Shown: positions 25,995-37,170 of the stretch, piece after piece
Numbering within the stretch: position 1 is the stretch's first letter
How the letters are laid out: every line of letters starts with the position of its first letter
NCBI GenBank assembly: GCA_021323635.1
Contig: JAJPKQ010000012.1
Coordinates: forward strand, 34,277 to 98,276
DNA: 64,000 nt
Reading direction: 5' to 3'
From: a bacterium
Lineage (GTDB): Bacteria > Actinomycetota > Thermoleophilia > Solirubrobacterales > Solirubrobacteraceae
Notes under the pieces: model-generated
What the model was told of the DNA's origin: nothing
The model's input: only the letters and a program-made list of their open reading frames with translations
The model's database searches: none
Program-made: the position numbers and the translations under genes

Positions 25995-26261
25995 TCAGCG
26001 CTCAGCGCGGTCTTCCTCGAGCGCTTGGCTTGCGCTCAGCGCTCCTGTGACGGGAAAGCGGCGCAGGGGTCGCCCGAGCGGCTCGGGGGGCGTGATGTCG
26101 GCATCCTGCAGCAGGCGCTCGAGCCGGCCGGCCTGCGCGGGGACAAGCACGGCCACGGGGCGCTGGCGGTGGGTGATCTCGATCGTCTCGCCGTTGCGCA
26201 CGCGGCGGATGGTTGCCGCGAGGGTCTCGCGAAGCTCCCTGATTCCGATCTGCTGAGCCAT
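25995..26261 (-). CDS. Phd/YefM-family antitoxin
   Basis: An 88-aa antitoxin. The N-terminus MAQQIGIRELRETLAATIRR plus GETIEITHRQRPVAVLVP is a standard Phd/YefM DNA-binding fold; the C-terminal tail PLGRPLRRFPVTGALSASQA is the toxin-binding part. I chose ATG 26261; longer frames upstream are not conserved. A TATCAT box (26270-26275 on the minus strand) lies 8 nt upstream, so the mRNA should be leaderless. A palindrome overlaps both this box and the start codon. Confidence 0.88.
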   Translation of the reverse strand: MAQQIGIRELRETLAATIRRVRNGETIEITHRQRPVAVLVPAQAGRLERLLQDADITPPEPLGRPLRRFPVTGALSASQALEEDRAER

Positions 26262-26272
26262 GTGTACACATG
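26259..26272. promoter_or_regulatory. 14-bp palindrome over the antitoxin promoter and start
   Basis: CATGTGTACACATG is a perfect palindrome that includes the antitoxin ATG and part of its -10 box. Phd/YefM antitoxins repress their own promoters by binding such sites, so this is the likely operator. Confidence 0.7.
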
Positions 26273-26454
26273 ATAGCGCATAGGTGTGAGCGGGCCGGCG
26301 CCGCGATCTGCGAGCGGCGGAGCGCACCGCGGCGATATCTGGCTGGATGGAGCCCCGTGACCGGCGAAGACCACACGGCGCCCTCAGCTGCCTGCCGCAA
26401 GGAGCTCGCCCGGCCGAGCTGAGCAACGTGGTCGGGTCTTACATCTAGGCCGCG

Positions 26455-26571
26455 ATGGGGCACAGCGCACTTGCCACGACAGCCCGCTACCTACACGCGC
26501 GCCCGGCCGTCGAGCAGGCGCAAGTGTTCAAACGGGCGTTTGAGGTGGCGTCGGCGGGCCCGCAGGAGGTT
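26455..26571 (+). pseudogene. C-terminal remnant of a tyrosine recombinase
   Basis: The frame from 26455 begins MGHSALATTARYLHARP, the C-terminal box of phage-type integrases (LGHSSxxTTxxYxH) including the catalytic Tyr. Nothing upstream resembles the catalytic core: a stop codon lies just before (TAG at about 26447) and about 180 bases of non-coding sequence separate it from the antitoxin promoter. It is therefore a scar of an integrase whose body has been lost. Confidence 0.7.
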
Positions 26572-26716
26572 GCCTCGACCGCGGGTGGGCGCCGGGCCGC
26601 CGTGAGCGCAGGCGGGCGAGCTGGGACTGGCGCATGGAGCGGGGGAGGGCACTGCGTGCTCGCGGCTGCCCGGGAGTCGAGGTTGTCGCAGCCGGTGCGC
26701 GCCGTAGGTTGCGCGC

Positions 26717-27238
26717 ATGAATGGCCAGGGCATCCAGTTCGTATTCGATCGCCTCGGCGAGATCGTCGACGAGCTCTATTGCTACGGCTTCGCGCTTGAT
26801 CCTCGGCCCGGCGCCTCGTTCGTAAACCCCACGTACATAGCCGATCCTGCAACGGGGCTGGTGGAGATTGCGGCGGGCCTCGAGGACAGCCCGCTCGACG
26901 TGCGCGTCGTGCTGGCCGAGCATTGGCGACGCGGCAGCGGTGGAGCGCATCCGCGGCACGGCCTGAGCGTGGCTGCCTACACCTACTGGGTCGGTTGCGC
27001 GAACCCCGCCATCGACCTGCACTACGACCTCGACCCCCTGCGCCATCCCGAGATGCCGTGCCATTGGCATCCACCGGCGATGGCGGTGGTGCGCCGGCCC
27101 TGCGGCACGGTGGAGCCTGCGCGCGCGTTGCGCGCCGCCCTCCAGCTTGCGGCCGACATCGAGCGGCTGCAGGCTCAAGGCCTTGACGCTACAGTCGATA
27201 TAGTGGATAGTCTGGATTTGGCTGATTACGTGCCTTAG
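26717..27238 (+). CDS. Unknown protein in mobile-element remnant
   Basis: A 173-aa protein that I do not recognise. The N-terminal half has alternating hydrophobic strands; the centre holds a His/Pro-rich stretch (DLHYDLDPLRHPEMPCHW at about 108-125) faintly like that of TumE-type (DUF6516) toxins, but the resemblance is weak. A C-terminal helix ends it. A TAGGTT box lies 6 nt upstream of the ATG. It lies between an integrase scar and an excisionase-like gene, so it is probably cargo of a decayed element. Confidence 0.6.
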   Translation: MNGQGIQFVFDRLGEIVDELYCYGFALDPRPGASFVNPTYIADPATGLVEIAAGLEDSPLDVRVVLAEHWRRGSGGAHPRHGLSVAAYTYWVGCANPAIDLHYDLDPLRHPEMPCHWHPPAMAVVRRPCGTVEPARALRAALQLAADIERLQAQGLDATVDIVDSLDLADYVP

Positions 27239-27259
27239 CGTGGTAGCCTGGGTGTGGGC

Positions 27260-27652
27260 ATGAGCGATCTCGACAGCCGATACCTCACCGTTCCCCAGGT
27301 GGCTCGGGAGCTGCAGATGGACGTCTCAGCGGTCTACAAGATGTGCAAGGCGCACGAGCTGCCGTCTGTCCGCTTCGGCAAGTCGGTGCGCATTCCACGC
27401 CTGGCCTACGAGCGCTATCTGGAGCAGCTGGAAGGTGGTGGGCCCGAGCCACCGAATCCGAACGTGACCGACGCCCAGGGCGGCCGCGAGAGCTTTCGCG
27501 AGACTACGGGGCGCGACCCGGAGGTATGGATCGAGGAGTGGCGGTCCGGCAGCATCCCCGATACGCCGGAGAACACCCGCATGGCCATACGTGCCTTGGC
27601 ATTGCGGGACGTCGCGCAGGCACGCGACCGGGAAGCAGCTACGGCGCGCTGA
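27260..27652 (+). CDS. Excisionase-type helix-turn-helix protein
   Basis: A 130-aa protein. Residues 5-58 form an excisionase/MerR-like winged helix (YLTVPQVARELQMDVSAVYK then VRFGKSVRIPRLAYERYL), as in Xis and plasmid helix-turn-helix proteins. The C-terminal 70 residues are unconserved and charged. The ATG at 27260 is preferred; a GTG at 27254 is in frame. With the integrase scar nearby it points to an old integrative element beside a tRNA gene. It might now regulate the neighbouring unknown gene. Confidence 0.8.
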   Translation: MSDLDSRYLTVPQVARELQMDVSAVYKMCKAHELPSVRFGKSVRIPRLAYERYLEQLEGGGPEPPNPNVTDAQGGRESFRETTGRDPEVWIEEWRSGSIPDTPENTRMAIRALALRDVAQARDREAATAR

Positions 27653-27689
27653 ATTCGCGCGCCGGGCACTAGTCGGGACAGACGTCAGC

Positions 27690-27739
27690 CTGCTGGCAGA
27701 CACGCGGGCCTGCAGGTCTGCCCGCAAGCGTGCCAGCAG
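27690..27739 (+). terminator. Long hairpin after the excisionase-like gene
   Basis: CTGCTGGCA (27690-27698) pairs with TGCCAGCAG (27731-27739) and GCGGGC (27704-27709) with GCCCGC (27720-27725), around a 10-nt loop. It lies 38 nt after the stop codon. No T-tract follows. A terminator is likely; a recombination-related structure is possible. Confidence 0.5.
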
Positions 27740-28097
27740 CCCACCGCACACTAGATGACCAGTGCCACGGCGTCACGCCGCGTAGCAGGCCAACGAGCGG
27801 CTGGGACGGCCAGGACGATGATTGAGCGCAACTGCCGCGGCAAGCGCAGCGAAGCTGGCACAGAGACGGACGCTACTCTACGGGCTGCCCCTTGCCACGC
27901 TGAACGCGCGGGATTTCACGGCAATCGCAGGCCTACGCCTGATCACCGCCTGAGACTGACTGCTGATACGGCCGGTCTGTGCTGGTGCAAGCGCTGCCAG
28001 CGGGCGCCGGCCCCGGGCAAAGGCGGCGAAGCTCCTGCGAAGCCCTCTGATCCCCACGAGCCCCGCCATCCCGCCTTGCGGCAGGACATTCGCGTGA
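27740..28097. other. Gene-free interval before the tRNA
   Basis: About 360 bases with no convincing gene on either strand, next to the 3' end of the tRNA. I looked for a direct repeat of the tRNA 3' end that would mark an attachment site and did not find one. Confidence 0.5.
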
Positions 28098-28193
28098 TGC
28101 GCCCGGCGGGAATCGAACCCGCGGCCTGCGGTTTGAAAGACCGCCGCTCTTCTCCACCCCGAAGGTTGGATTTGACCACTGAGCTACGGGCGC
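28098..28193 (-). tRNA. tRNA with anticodon UUC (Glu) and 31-nt D loop
   Basis: A 96-nt cloverleaf. Acceptor stem GCGCCCG/CGGGCGC, D stem GCTC/GAGC, anticodon stem GCGGT/ACCGC with loop CTTTCAA (anticodon TTC), T arm GCGGG-TTCGATT-CCCGC, discriminator A, CCA not encoded. All stems pair perfectly. The D loop is 31 nt instead of 8-11; the extra bases can form a small hairpin TCCA-A-CC-TTCG-GG-G-TGGA with a UUCG tetraloop. The 11-24 pair is C-G rather than the U-A usual for bacterial tRNA-Glu, so charging specificity is uncertain. It is next to a decayed mobile element. Confidence 0.8.
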
Positions 28194-28262
28194 ATGTCCG
28201 CTCCCCCCACACGCCCGCGCGCGGGGGTCGCGTAGCCACCAGATTACTATGGCTTTTGAAAG

Positions 28263-31352
<3,090 letters not shown>

Positions 31353-31360
31353 GGTCGGCC

Positions 31361-32008
31361 GTGGGGTCGGATCGGATCGGCGGCGGCGCTCAGGGGGGAG
31401 CGCGCCAGGCAGGCGGCAGGCTGATTGCGGACGCGCGCCTGTACCTGGCCAAGTGGCGCCATTACCAGGGTGCCTCGCTGCCCTGGAATCGCGCACGGCT
31501 GCACTACGAGCTGATGCGCCGTGGCGCCTTTGCCCGCTTTCCGCTGCACGGCAACGTGCTCGAGGCGCTGCGCGAGGGTCGCCTGCGCCTCGGAGCCTGG
31601 GTGCACATGGAGCCGCATGTCTGGCTGGCGGCGCCCGAGGGCGCCGAGATCACGATCGGCGAGGGCACCTTCCTCAATCAGTCGGTGATGGTCGCTGCGC
31701 TGGAGCACGTCAGCATCGGCGCCCACAGCATGCTTGCCAACGGCTGCTTCGTGAGCGACGCCGAGCACCGCTTCGAGGACCTCACCCGGCCGCTGACCTG
31801 GCAGGGCTTCAGGAGCGACGGCCCGACGGTGATCGGCGACAACTGCTGGCTGGGGGCGCATGTGGTGGTAAGCGGCGGCGTGCGGATCGGCGAGCGCTGC
31901 GTGATCGGCGCAAACGCGGTCGTCACCCATGACATCCCGCCGCGCTCGATCGCCGTCGGCGTGCCCGCGCGCGTCGTCGGCGAGGTGGGCGCGCGCGCGG
32001 AGCGCTAG
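31361..32008 (+). CDS. Hexapeptide-repeat acyltransferase
   Basis: A 215-aa protein. The first 75 residues are helical; after that left-handed beta-helix hexapeptide repeats run from about 85 to 205 (ITIGEGTFL, VSIGAHSML, TVIGDNCWLGA, VRIGERCVIGANAVV) with the usual SIAVGVPARVVG ending. Such enzymes transfer acetyl or other acyl groups to sugars or lipids. The GTG at 31361 comes 9 nt after uvrA. A wall or capsule role is possible, but no partners are nearby. Confidence 0.88.
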   Translation: MGSDRIGGGAQGGARQAGGRLIADARLYLAKWRHYQGASLPWNRARLHYELMRRGAFARFPLHGNVLEALREGRLRLGAWVHMEPHVWLAAPEGAEITIGEGTFLNQSVMVAALEHVSIGAHSMLANGCFVSDAEHRFEDLTRPLTWQGFRSDGPTVIGDNCWLGAHVVVSGGVRIGERCVIGANAVVTHDIPPRSIAVGVPARVVGEVGARAER

Positions 32009-32017
32009 CCTGCGCCC

Positions 32018-32680
32018 GTGGAGCTCTACGAGGCAATCCGCTGCGCGCCGACGACCAGGCACTTCGGCGCCGAGCCGGTGCCGCGCGCCGCCGTGATCCG
32101 CGCTCTCGATGCGGCGCGCTTTGCGCCCTCGGGCGGCAACCGCCAGCCCTGGCGGGTGATCGTGGTCGAGGATCAGGAGACCCGCAGGTCGCTGCGCGAC
32201 CTCTATCAGCCCCACTGGCGCACCTACATGGAGGCGACGGGCGGCGCGGCGGCGCTTGCCGACCCGAGCCTGGCCGCGGACCGGCGCCTGCGCGCCCTGC
32301 GCGCCGCCGACCAGTTCGCAGCCGCTCTCGATCGCATCCCGCTGCACCTCGTGGTCTGGGCGGAGCTCTCCTCGATCGCGATCGTCGACCGTGGGCTCGA
32401 CCGGCCCTCGATCGTCGGCGGCGCCTCGATCTACCCGTTCGTCCAGAATCTGCTGCTCGGCCTGCGCGCGGAGGGCCTGGGCGCCGCGCTCACCACGCTG
32501 CTTGCGCCAGCTGAGGCCGCGGTCAAAGAGCTGCTTGGCGTTCCCGACGGGCTCGCGCTTGCCGCCTACGTCCTGGTCGGACAGCGCGCTGACCCCTGGC
32601 CACAGCGTCTCTGGCGCCGGCCGCTGGCGGAGGTCGCCTTCGCGGAGCGCTATGGCGCCCCGCTTGGCCCCGACGGGTAG
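32018..32680 (+). CDS. Nitroreductase family protein
   Basis: A 220-aa FMN-dependent oxidoreductase. N-terminal AIRCAPTTRHF and PSGGNRQPWR (about 37-46) bind FMN; FVQNLLLGLRAEGLGAAL (about 142-159) and LGVPDGL are family core. Such enzymes reduce nitro groups, quinones or enones with NAD(P)H, and a few make F420- or flavin-derived products. GTG start with a TAGCCT box 6 nt upstream. It converges with panB. Confidence 0.9.
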   Translation: MELYEAIRCAPTTRHFGAEPVPRAAVIRALDAARFAPSGGNRQPWRVIVVEDQETRRSLRDLYQPHWRTYMEATGGAAALADPSLAADRRLRALRAADQFAAALDRIPLHLVVWAELSSIAIVDRGLDRPSIVGGASIYPFVQNLLLGLRAEGLGAALTTLLAPAEAAVKELLGVPDGLALAAYVLVGQRADPWPQRLWRRPLAEVAFAERYGAPLGPDG

Positions 32681-32722
32681 GCAGTCGTATCGCTAGGCGG
32701 GCCGATCGCCGAAGGCCTGCGC

Positions 32723-33646
32723 CTACCGAGCAGCTGAGCCCGCGCCGCGCTCATCGGCGCCGCGGGCAAGCTCCTTGCGTAGCGCCTCCAGCTCGCCGGG
32801 GTCGATCGAGTAGCTGTGCTCGGGTGCCGGGAAGGCGCGCGCGCGCACCTCGTCGGCATAGCATGCGAGCGCCCGCGCCATCTCCGCGCGCAGGTTGGCG
32901 TAGCGCTTGGCAAAGCGTGGCGCGTGGCCGTCGTAGATGCCGAGCAGGTCGTGGAAGACGAGCACCTGGCCGTCCGTCGCCGGGCCGGCGCCGATGCCGA
33001 TCACGGGGATGCGCAGAAGGGGCATAACCTCGGCGGCGACCGCCGCCGGAATCGCCTCGAAGACGATCGCAAAGACGCCCGCCTGCTGCAGCGCAAGCGC
33101 GTCCTGGGCAAGTGCGAGCGCCCGCTGCGCGGTGCGGCCCTGTGCGCGGTAGCCGCCAAGTGCGGTTGCGGTCTGCGGGGTCAGGCCGACATGGCCCATC
33201 ACCGGCACGCCGGCCTCGACGATCGCCTGAGCGCGCGCCACCGAGCGGCCGCCGCCCTCGATCTTGACCGCGTCTGCGCCTCCCTCCTTGACAAAGCGCT
33301 GGGCGCTGGCGATCGCCTGCTCATCGGATTGCTCATATGTCCCAAAGGGCAGGTCGGCCACGAGCAGCGGCGTGCGCAGGCCGCGGCGCGTGGCCGCGGT
33401 GAGCATCAGCATCTCCTCGATGCTCACAGGTACGGTGGAGGGGTAGCCGAGCACCGTCATCGCGCCCGAGTCGCCCACCAGCACGATGTCCACGCCCGCC
33501 TCCTCGGCGACCTGGGCGCTCGGGTAGTCGTAGGCGGTGACCATCACGATCGCCTCGCCACGCTCCTTGCGCTCGGCCAGCGCAGGGAGTGTGACCGGCA
33601 GGCGCTCGGGCACCGGCGGGCTCTGAATGGGGGCTGTCGTCGACAT
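32723..33646 (-). CDS. panB: 3-methyl-2-oxobutanoate hydroxymethyltransferase
   Basis: A 307-aa TIM-barrel enzyme that makes ketopantoate from alpha-ketoisovalerate and methylene-THF. Motifs: MVTAYDYPSA, VGDSGAMTVLGY (metal-binding Asp), AVKIEGG, PVMGHVGLTPQ, VFEAIP and IGIGAG. The ATG at 33646 is preceded by AAGGAGAAGCAC. It is the third gene of panC-panD-panB on the minus strand; its C-terminal 40 residues exceed E. coli PanB. Confidence 0.95.
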   Translation of the reverse strand: MSTTAPIQSPPVPERLPVTLPALAERKERGEAIVMVTAYDYPSAQVAEEAGVDIVLVGDSGAMTVLGYPSTVPVSIEEMLMLTAATRRGLRTPLLVADLPFGTYEQSDEQAIASAQRFVKEGGADAVKIEGGGRSVARAQAIVEAGVPVMGHVGLTPQTATALGGYRAQGRTAQRALALAQDALALQQAGVFAIVFEAIPAAVAAEVMPLLRIPVIGIGAGPATDGQVLVFHDLLGIYDGHAPRFAKRYANLRAEMARALACYADEVRARAFPAPEHSYSIDPGELEALRKELARGADERGAGSAAR

Positions 33647-33710
33647 GTGCTTCTCCTTGCTGTTGTGCTCTGCCCGTCCACGGCGCAAGCGCTCGCGGCG
33701 GGCCCGGCGG

Positions 33711-34079
33711 TCAGGCGAGCAGCACCCCCACGCTGCTGTCCACCTGCACGATCTGGTTCTCGTGGTCCACATGGACCACGCGCGGCTCATAGCCGCGCAG
33801 CTCCTCCGCGGTGTAGTGGGCGTAGGAGATCACGATCACGATGTCCCCGCGTTCGACGAGCCGCGCGGCGGCGCCGTTGACCTTCAGCTCGCGCGAGCCC
33901 CGCTCGCCCGCGATCGTGTAGGTCTCAAAGCGCGCGCCGTTGTTGATGTCGACGACGTGGATCTGCTCGTGCTCGAGGATGTCCGCGGCCTCGAGCAGCT
34001 CCGGGTCGACCGTGAGCGAGCCGACGTAGTTGAGGTCGCAGTCGGTCACCGTCGCGCGGTGAATCTTCGATTTGAGCAT
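33711..34079 (-). CDS. panD: Aspartate 1-decarboxylase proenzyme
   Basis: A 122-aa pyruvoyl enzyme that makes beta-alanine. Self-cleavage should occur between Gly20 and Ser21 in NYVGSLTVD, turning Ser21 into the pyruvoyl group; catalytic Tyr lies in VISYAHY. Start ATG at 34079 shares one base with the panC stop (TGATG), showing tight coupling. Normal length. Confidence 0.95.
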   Translation of the reverse strand: MLKSKIHRATVTDCDLNYVGSLTVDPELLEAADILEHEQIHVVDINNGARFETYTIAGERGSRELKVNGAAARLVERGDIVIVISYAHYTAEELRGYEPRVVHVDHENQIVQVDSSVGVLLA

Positions 34080-35008
34080 CACGCGCTGCACAGGGCCTCC
34101 TGCTCTGCGGGGGCAGACTGGCTGCGCCACGCGGGTGCAAGCGCGATGTTGTCGATCAGGCGCGTCTGGCCGATACGGGCGGCGAGAATCAGCAGCGCCT
34201 CCTCCTCAAGCTTTGGCAGCTCGCGCAGCTCATCGGGACAGACAAGCGCGCAGTACTCCGGCGTGATGCCCTCCCGGGATAGCCGCTCGCGCACCGCCTC
34301 CGTCAGCGCGCGAGCGTCGGTCTCACCGCTCTGGACGAGCGCTTGCGCCTGCCGCAGGGAGGCGTAGAGGGCAGCGGCGCGGGCGCGCTCGGCTGCGCTC
34401 AGGCGAGCGTTGCGCGAGGAGCGGGCAAGGCCGTCCGCCTCGCGGACGGTCGGGCAGGCCACCAGCTCCACCGGCAGGTCGAGGTCTTGGACCATGCGCC
34501 TGATCACAGCGACCTGCTGGGCGTCCTTGCGCCCCAGGTAGAGCACGTCAGGGCTGCACATGTGCAGCAGCTTCAGCACGATCGTCGCGACGCCGGCAAA
34601 GTGGGAGCGCCCGCGCACCGCCCCCTCGAAGCGCTCGCCGAGCGGGCCAACCTCGACGGTGGTGGCGAAGCCGTGCGGGTAGACCTCCTCGCTGTCCGGC
34701 GCAAAGAGGATGTCGACGCCCGCCGCCGCCAGCAGCTCCGCGTCGCGCTCCTCGCAGCGCGGATAGGCAAGCAGGTCGGCCGCCTCGTCGAACTGGCGCG
34801 GGTTGACGAAGATCGAGGCGACCACCACGTCGCAATGAGCGCGTGCTGTGGCGACGAGCGCCAGATGCCCCTCGTGGATCGCGCCCATCGTCGGCACCAG
34901 CCCGACGCGCGCGCCACCGGCTCGCAGCTGTGCAAGCTGCGCCCGCAGACCCGCGACATCGCGGGCGAGCGTCATTCCAGTTCCTGCGTCGGATACCGGT
35001 TTCAGCAT
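34079..35008 (-). CDS. panC: Pantothenate synthetase
   Basis: A 309-aa ligase that joins pantoate and beta-alanine with ATP. Motifs: [14 protein letters not shown] (HIGH-like), [21 protein letters not shown], and the KMSKS-like [11 protein letters not shown] at 35008 is chosen because an upstream in-frame ATG adds 11 unconserved residues; AGAGG lies about 8 nt before it. First gene of the pan operon. Its promoter lies in the divergent gap with the uracil-DNA glycosylase. Confidence 0.94.
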   Translation of the reverse strand: MLKPVSDAGTGMTLARDVAGLRAQLAQLRAGGARVGLVPTMGAIHEGHLALVATARAHCDVVVASIFVNPRQFDEAADLLAYPRCEERDAELLAAAGVDILFAPDSEEVYPHGFATTVEVGPLGERFEGAVRGRSHFAGVATIVLKLLHMCSPDVLYLGRKDAQQVAVIRRMVQDLDLPVELVACPTVREADGLARSSRNARLSAAERARAAALYASLRQAQALVQSGETDARALTEAVRERLSREGITPEYCALVCPDELRELPKLEEEALLILAARIGQTRLIDNIALAPAWRSQSAPAEQEALCSA

Positions 35009-35074
35009 TGAGCAAGCCTCTTGGGTCCATCCCTGCGGCAAGTGTGCTGCCGCGCGGTGACGGCCGACCGAAAA

Positions 35075-35080
35075 AGTATA
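35075..35080 (-). promoter_or_regulatory. -10 box of the pan operon
   Basis: On the minus strand this reads TATACT, close to consensus, giving a 5' leader of about 60 nt before panC. The same bases on the + strand (TATACC from 35077) may serve the divergent glycosylase gene. Confidence 0.5.
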
Positions 35081-35093
35081 CCATCAGCGTGCG

Positions 35094-35855
35094 GTGTCGC
35101 ACAGCGGTGAGCGCCAGACGCAGGGTGAGGATGCCGGGAGCCACGCGGCGCAACGGCGCGAGCAGCTCAAGGAGCTATTCCACGAGGTGCGCGGCTGCGT
35201 GCGCTGCCCGGAGCTTGCGCGCACGCGCACCAACGTGGTCTTTGGCGCCGGCAACGCCGACGCGGAGCTGATGTTCGTCGGCGAGGCCCCCGGCGCCAGC
35301 GAGGATGAGCAGGGGCTGCCGTTTGTCGGTCGTGCCGGGCGCTTGCTCGAGGAGCTGCTCGGCGCGATCGGCATGAGCCGCCGGGAGGTCTTCATCGCCA
35401 ACGTGCTCAAGTGCCGACCGCCGGGCAATCGCGATCCCAGGCCCACGGAGATCGAGAGCTGTCGAGGCTACCTGTACCGCCAGCTCGAGCTGATCCGGCC
35501 GCGTGTCCTCTGCACGCTCGGCAACTTCGCGACCAAGCTCCTGCGCGAGAGCGATCTCGGCATCACGCGCGTGCACGGGCGCCCGGAGGTCGCAACTATC
35601 GGTCCGCGCACGCTCCGCCTTTACCCGCTCTACCATCCGGCCGCTGCGCTGCGCTCGCCGGTGATGCTGGAGGCGCTGCGCGAGGATTTCAGGCGCATAC
35701 CGGCGTTGCTGGCGATGGCGCCGCCGGAGCAGCCCGCCGAGACGCAGGAGCCGCGGATCGCCGAGCTGCTTGCGCTCGGCGACGAGCAGGCCCCGGCAGA
35801 GGGCGGCGACCAGGACCGGCAGGGCGAGGGTGGCGCTCAGCTCGGCCTCTTCTGA
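35094..35855 (+). CDS. Family 4 uracil-DNA glycosylase (iron-sulfur)
   Basis: A 253-aa enzyme that removes uracil from DNA in base-excision repair. Four cysteines fit the [4Fe-4S] site: Cys35 and Cys38 in CVRC, Cys107 in [10 protein letters not shown] and Cys123. Motif A is GEAPGASED (63-71) and the His loop is LYHPAA. A disordered Gln/Glu-rich tail ends in GGAQLGLF, resembling a beta-clamp-binding peptide (QLxLF). GTG start; nearby alternatives at 35089 are out of frame. Confidence 0.93.
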   Translation: MSHSGERQTQGEDAGSHAAQRREQLKELFHEVRGCVRCPELARTRTNVVFGAGNADAELMFVGEAPGASEDEQGLPFVGRAGRLLEELLGAIGMSRREVFIANVLKCRPPGNRDPRPTEIESCRGYLYRQLELIRPRVLCTLGNFATKLLRESDLGITRVHGRPEVATIGPRTLRLYPLYHPAAALRSPVMLEALREDFRRIPALLAMAPPEQPAETQEPRIAELLALGDEQAPAEGGDQDRQGEGGAQLGLF

Positions 35856-35905
35856 GTCGGTGGCGCTCTCCTGCCTGGCGTCGCTCCCTTCTAAGGTTTT
35901 GCAGA

Positions 35906-36403
35906 ATGGGTGAGAAGCCTTCAGCGGCTGAGCTTCTGCGACGCTCCTCTGGCGATGACTGCGCAGGCGAGCGGGCCGGCGAGGCGACGGAGAGCGTGAG
36001 CGCCGCCCAGACCGAAGCGCTCGGCGGCGAGCTTGCGCGCCGCCTGGCCGGCGGCGATGTCGTGCACCTGCGCGGTGAGATCGGCGCGGGCAAGACGACC
36101 TTCGTGCGCGGCATGGCGAGGGCGCTCGGCGTGCGGGCGACGGTCAGCTCGCCGACCTTCGTGATCGCCCAGCGCTACCGCGGCGAGCGCCTCGACCTCG
36201 CGCACATCGACCTCTACCGGCTGGCCGAGCCCGAGGCCGAGGAGCCCGATCTGCTTGCCGACTATCGCGATCGGCGCACTGCGGTGGTGATCGAGTGGCC
36301 TGAGGAGTCGGCGCTCTTGTTCGGCGAGCAGGCGCGCTTCACCGTCACAATCGAGGATCTGGGCAGCCAGCGTCGCCTGCTTCGCTGCCAGGAGCGCCAA
36401 TGA
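35906..36403 (+). CDS. tsaE: tRNA t6A biosynthesis ATPase TsaE
   Basis: A 165-aa ATPase that assists TsaB-TsaD in making threonylcarbamoyl-adenosine at position 37 of ANN-decoding tRNAs. Walker A GEIGAGKT is at 57-64; SSPTFVI and HIDLYRL follow, and VIEWPE is the Walker-B-like segment. A TAAGGT box 8 nt before the ATG suggests a leaderless operon mRNA. Its stop overlaps tsaB by 4 nt. First gene of tsaE-tsaB-rimI-tsaD. Confidence 0.94.
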   Translation: MGEKPSAAELLRRSSGDDCAGERAGEATESVSAAQTEALGGELARRLAGGDVVHLRGEIGAGKTTFVRGMARALGVRATVSSPTFVIAQRYRGERLDLAHIDLYRLAEPEAEEPDLLADYRDRRTAVVIEWPEESALLFGEQARFTVTIEDLGSQRRLLRCQERQ

Positions 36404-37170
36404 GCGTCCTCGCGCTTGACACCTCCAGCACCTCGACCGTGGTCGGGCTGCTGCGCTCCGACGGGGCGCTCTTTGCTGCCGCTGACCGGCGTGGACCCGG
36501 CGAGCGCGCCGGCCACCAGGAGCGCATGCTGCCGCTTGCCGCAGAGCTGCTTGAGCGCGCCCAGCTTGAGCTTGCGGCGATCGACAGCATCGCCGTGGGC
36601 ATCGGCCCGGGCACCTTCACGGGCCTGCGCGTGGGCATCGCCACTGCGCGAGCGCTGGCGCAGGCGCTCGGCTGCGCGATCGTTCCGGTCGGCAGCCTGA
36701 GGGCGCTCGCGCTCAGCGCGGCGGTCGAGCTGCGCGAGAGCGCCGGCGCGGAGGGCCTGGTCGCTCTGACGCTCACCGACGCCCGCCGCGGCGAGCTCTT
36801 CGCGGCCGCCTACCTCTGTGCGGACGCAGCGCTGGGGCAGACCCCGCGCGAGCTGCTGGCGCCGCGCGCGATCGCACCTGGCGCTATCGCTGCGATGATC
36901 GCGCAGGCGCGGGCGCAAGCCGGCTCCGCGGCGCTGGTCGCGGTCGGCGACGGCGCGGGGATCGTCGCTGCCGAGCTGGCGCATGGGGGAGTGAGCGTTC
37001 CGCCATCGACAAGCGCTGCGCATCTGATCGACGGCGGCGCGCTGGCACGGCTGGGCGCGCTCGGAGAGCCGGAGGCGATCGTGGCCGTCGCGCCCGACTA
37101 CTGCCGCGCGCCGGACGCAGAGGCGACGGCAGGGCCTCGCGGCGGCGTGCGAGCCGGGGTGCCGGCGTGA
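36400..37170 (+). CDS. tsaB: tRNA t6A biosynthesis protein TsaB
   Basis: A 256-aa ASKHA-fold protein that dimerises with TsaD and scaffolds the t6A complex. N-terminus LALDTSS and the segment GIGPGTFTGLRVGIATARALA (split at 67-87) are diagnostic. Overlaps tsaE and rimI by 4 nt on each side. Confidence 0.94.
   Translation: MSVLALDTSSTSTVVGLLRSDGALFAAADRRGPGERAGHQERMLPLAAELLERAQLELAAIDSIAVGIGPGTFTGLRVGIATARALAQALGCAIVPVGSLRALALSAAVELRESAGAEGLVALTLTDARRGELFAAAYLCADAALGQTPRELLAPRAIAPGAIAAMIAQARAQAGSAALVAVGDGAGIVAAELAHGGVSVPPSTSAAHLIDGGALARLGALGEPEAIVAVAPDYCRAPDAEATAGPRGGVRAGVPA

Noticed and set aside
26273..26454. Integrase body upstream of the C-terminal remnant
   Set aside because: No catalytic Arg/His boxes and stop codons in all relevant frames.
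28098..28193. Group I intron or other self-splicing insert in the tRNA
   Set aside because: The insert is only about 22 nt and lies in the D loop, not in the anticodon loop; it cannot encode an intron.
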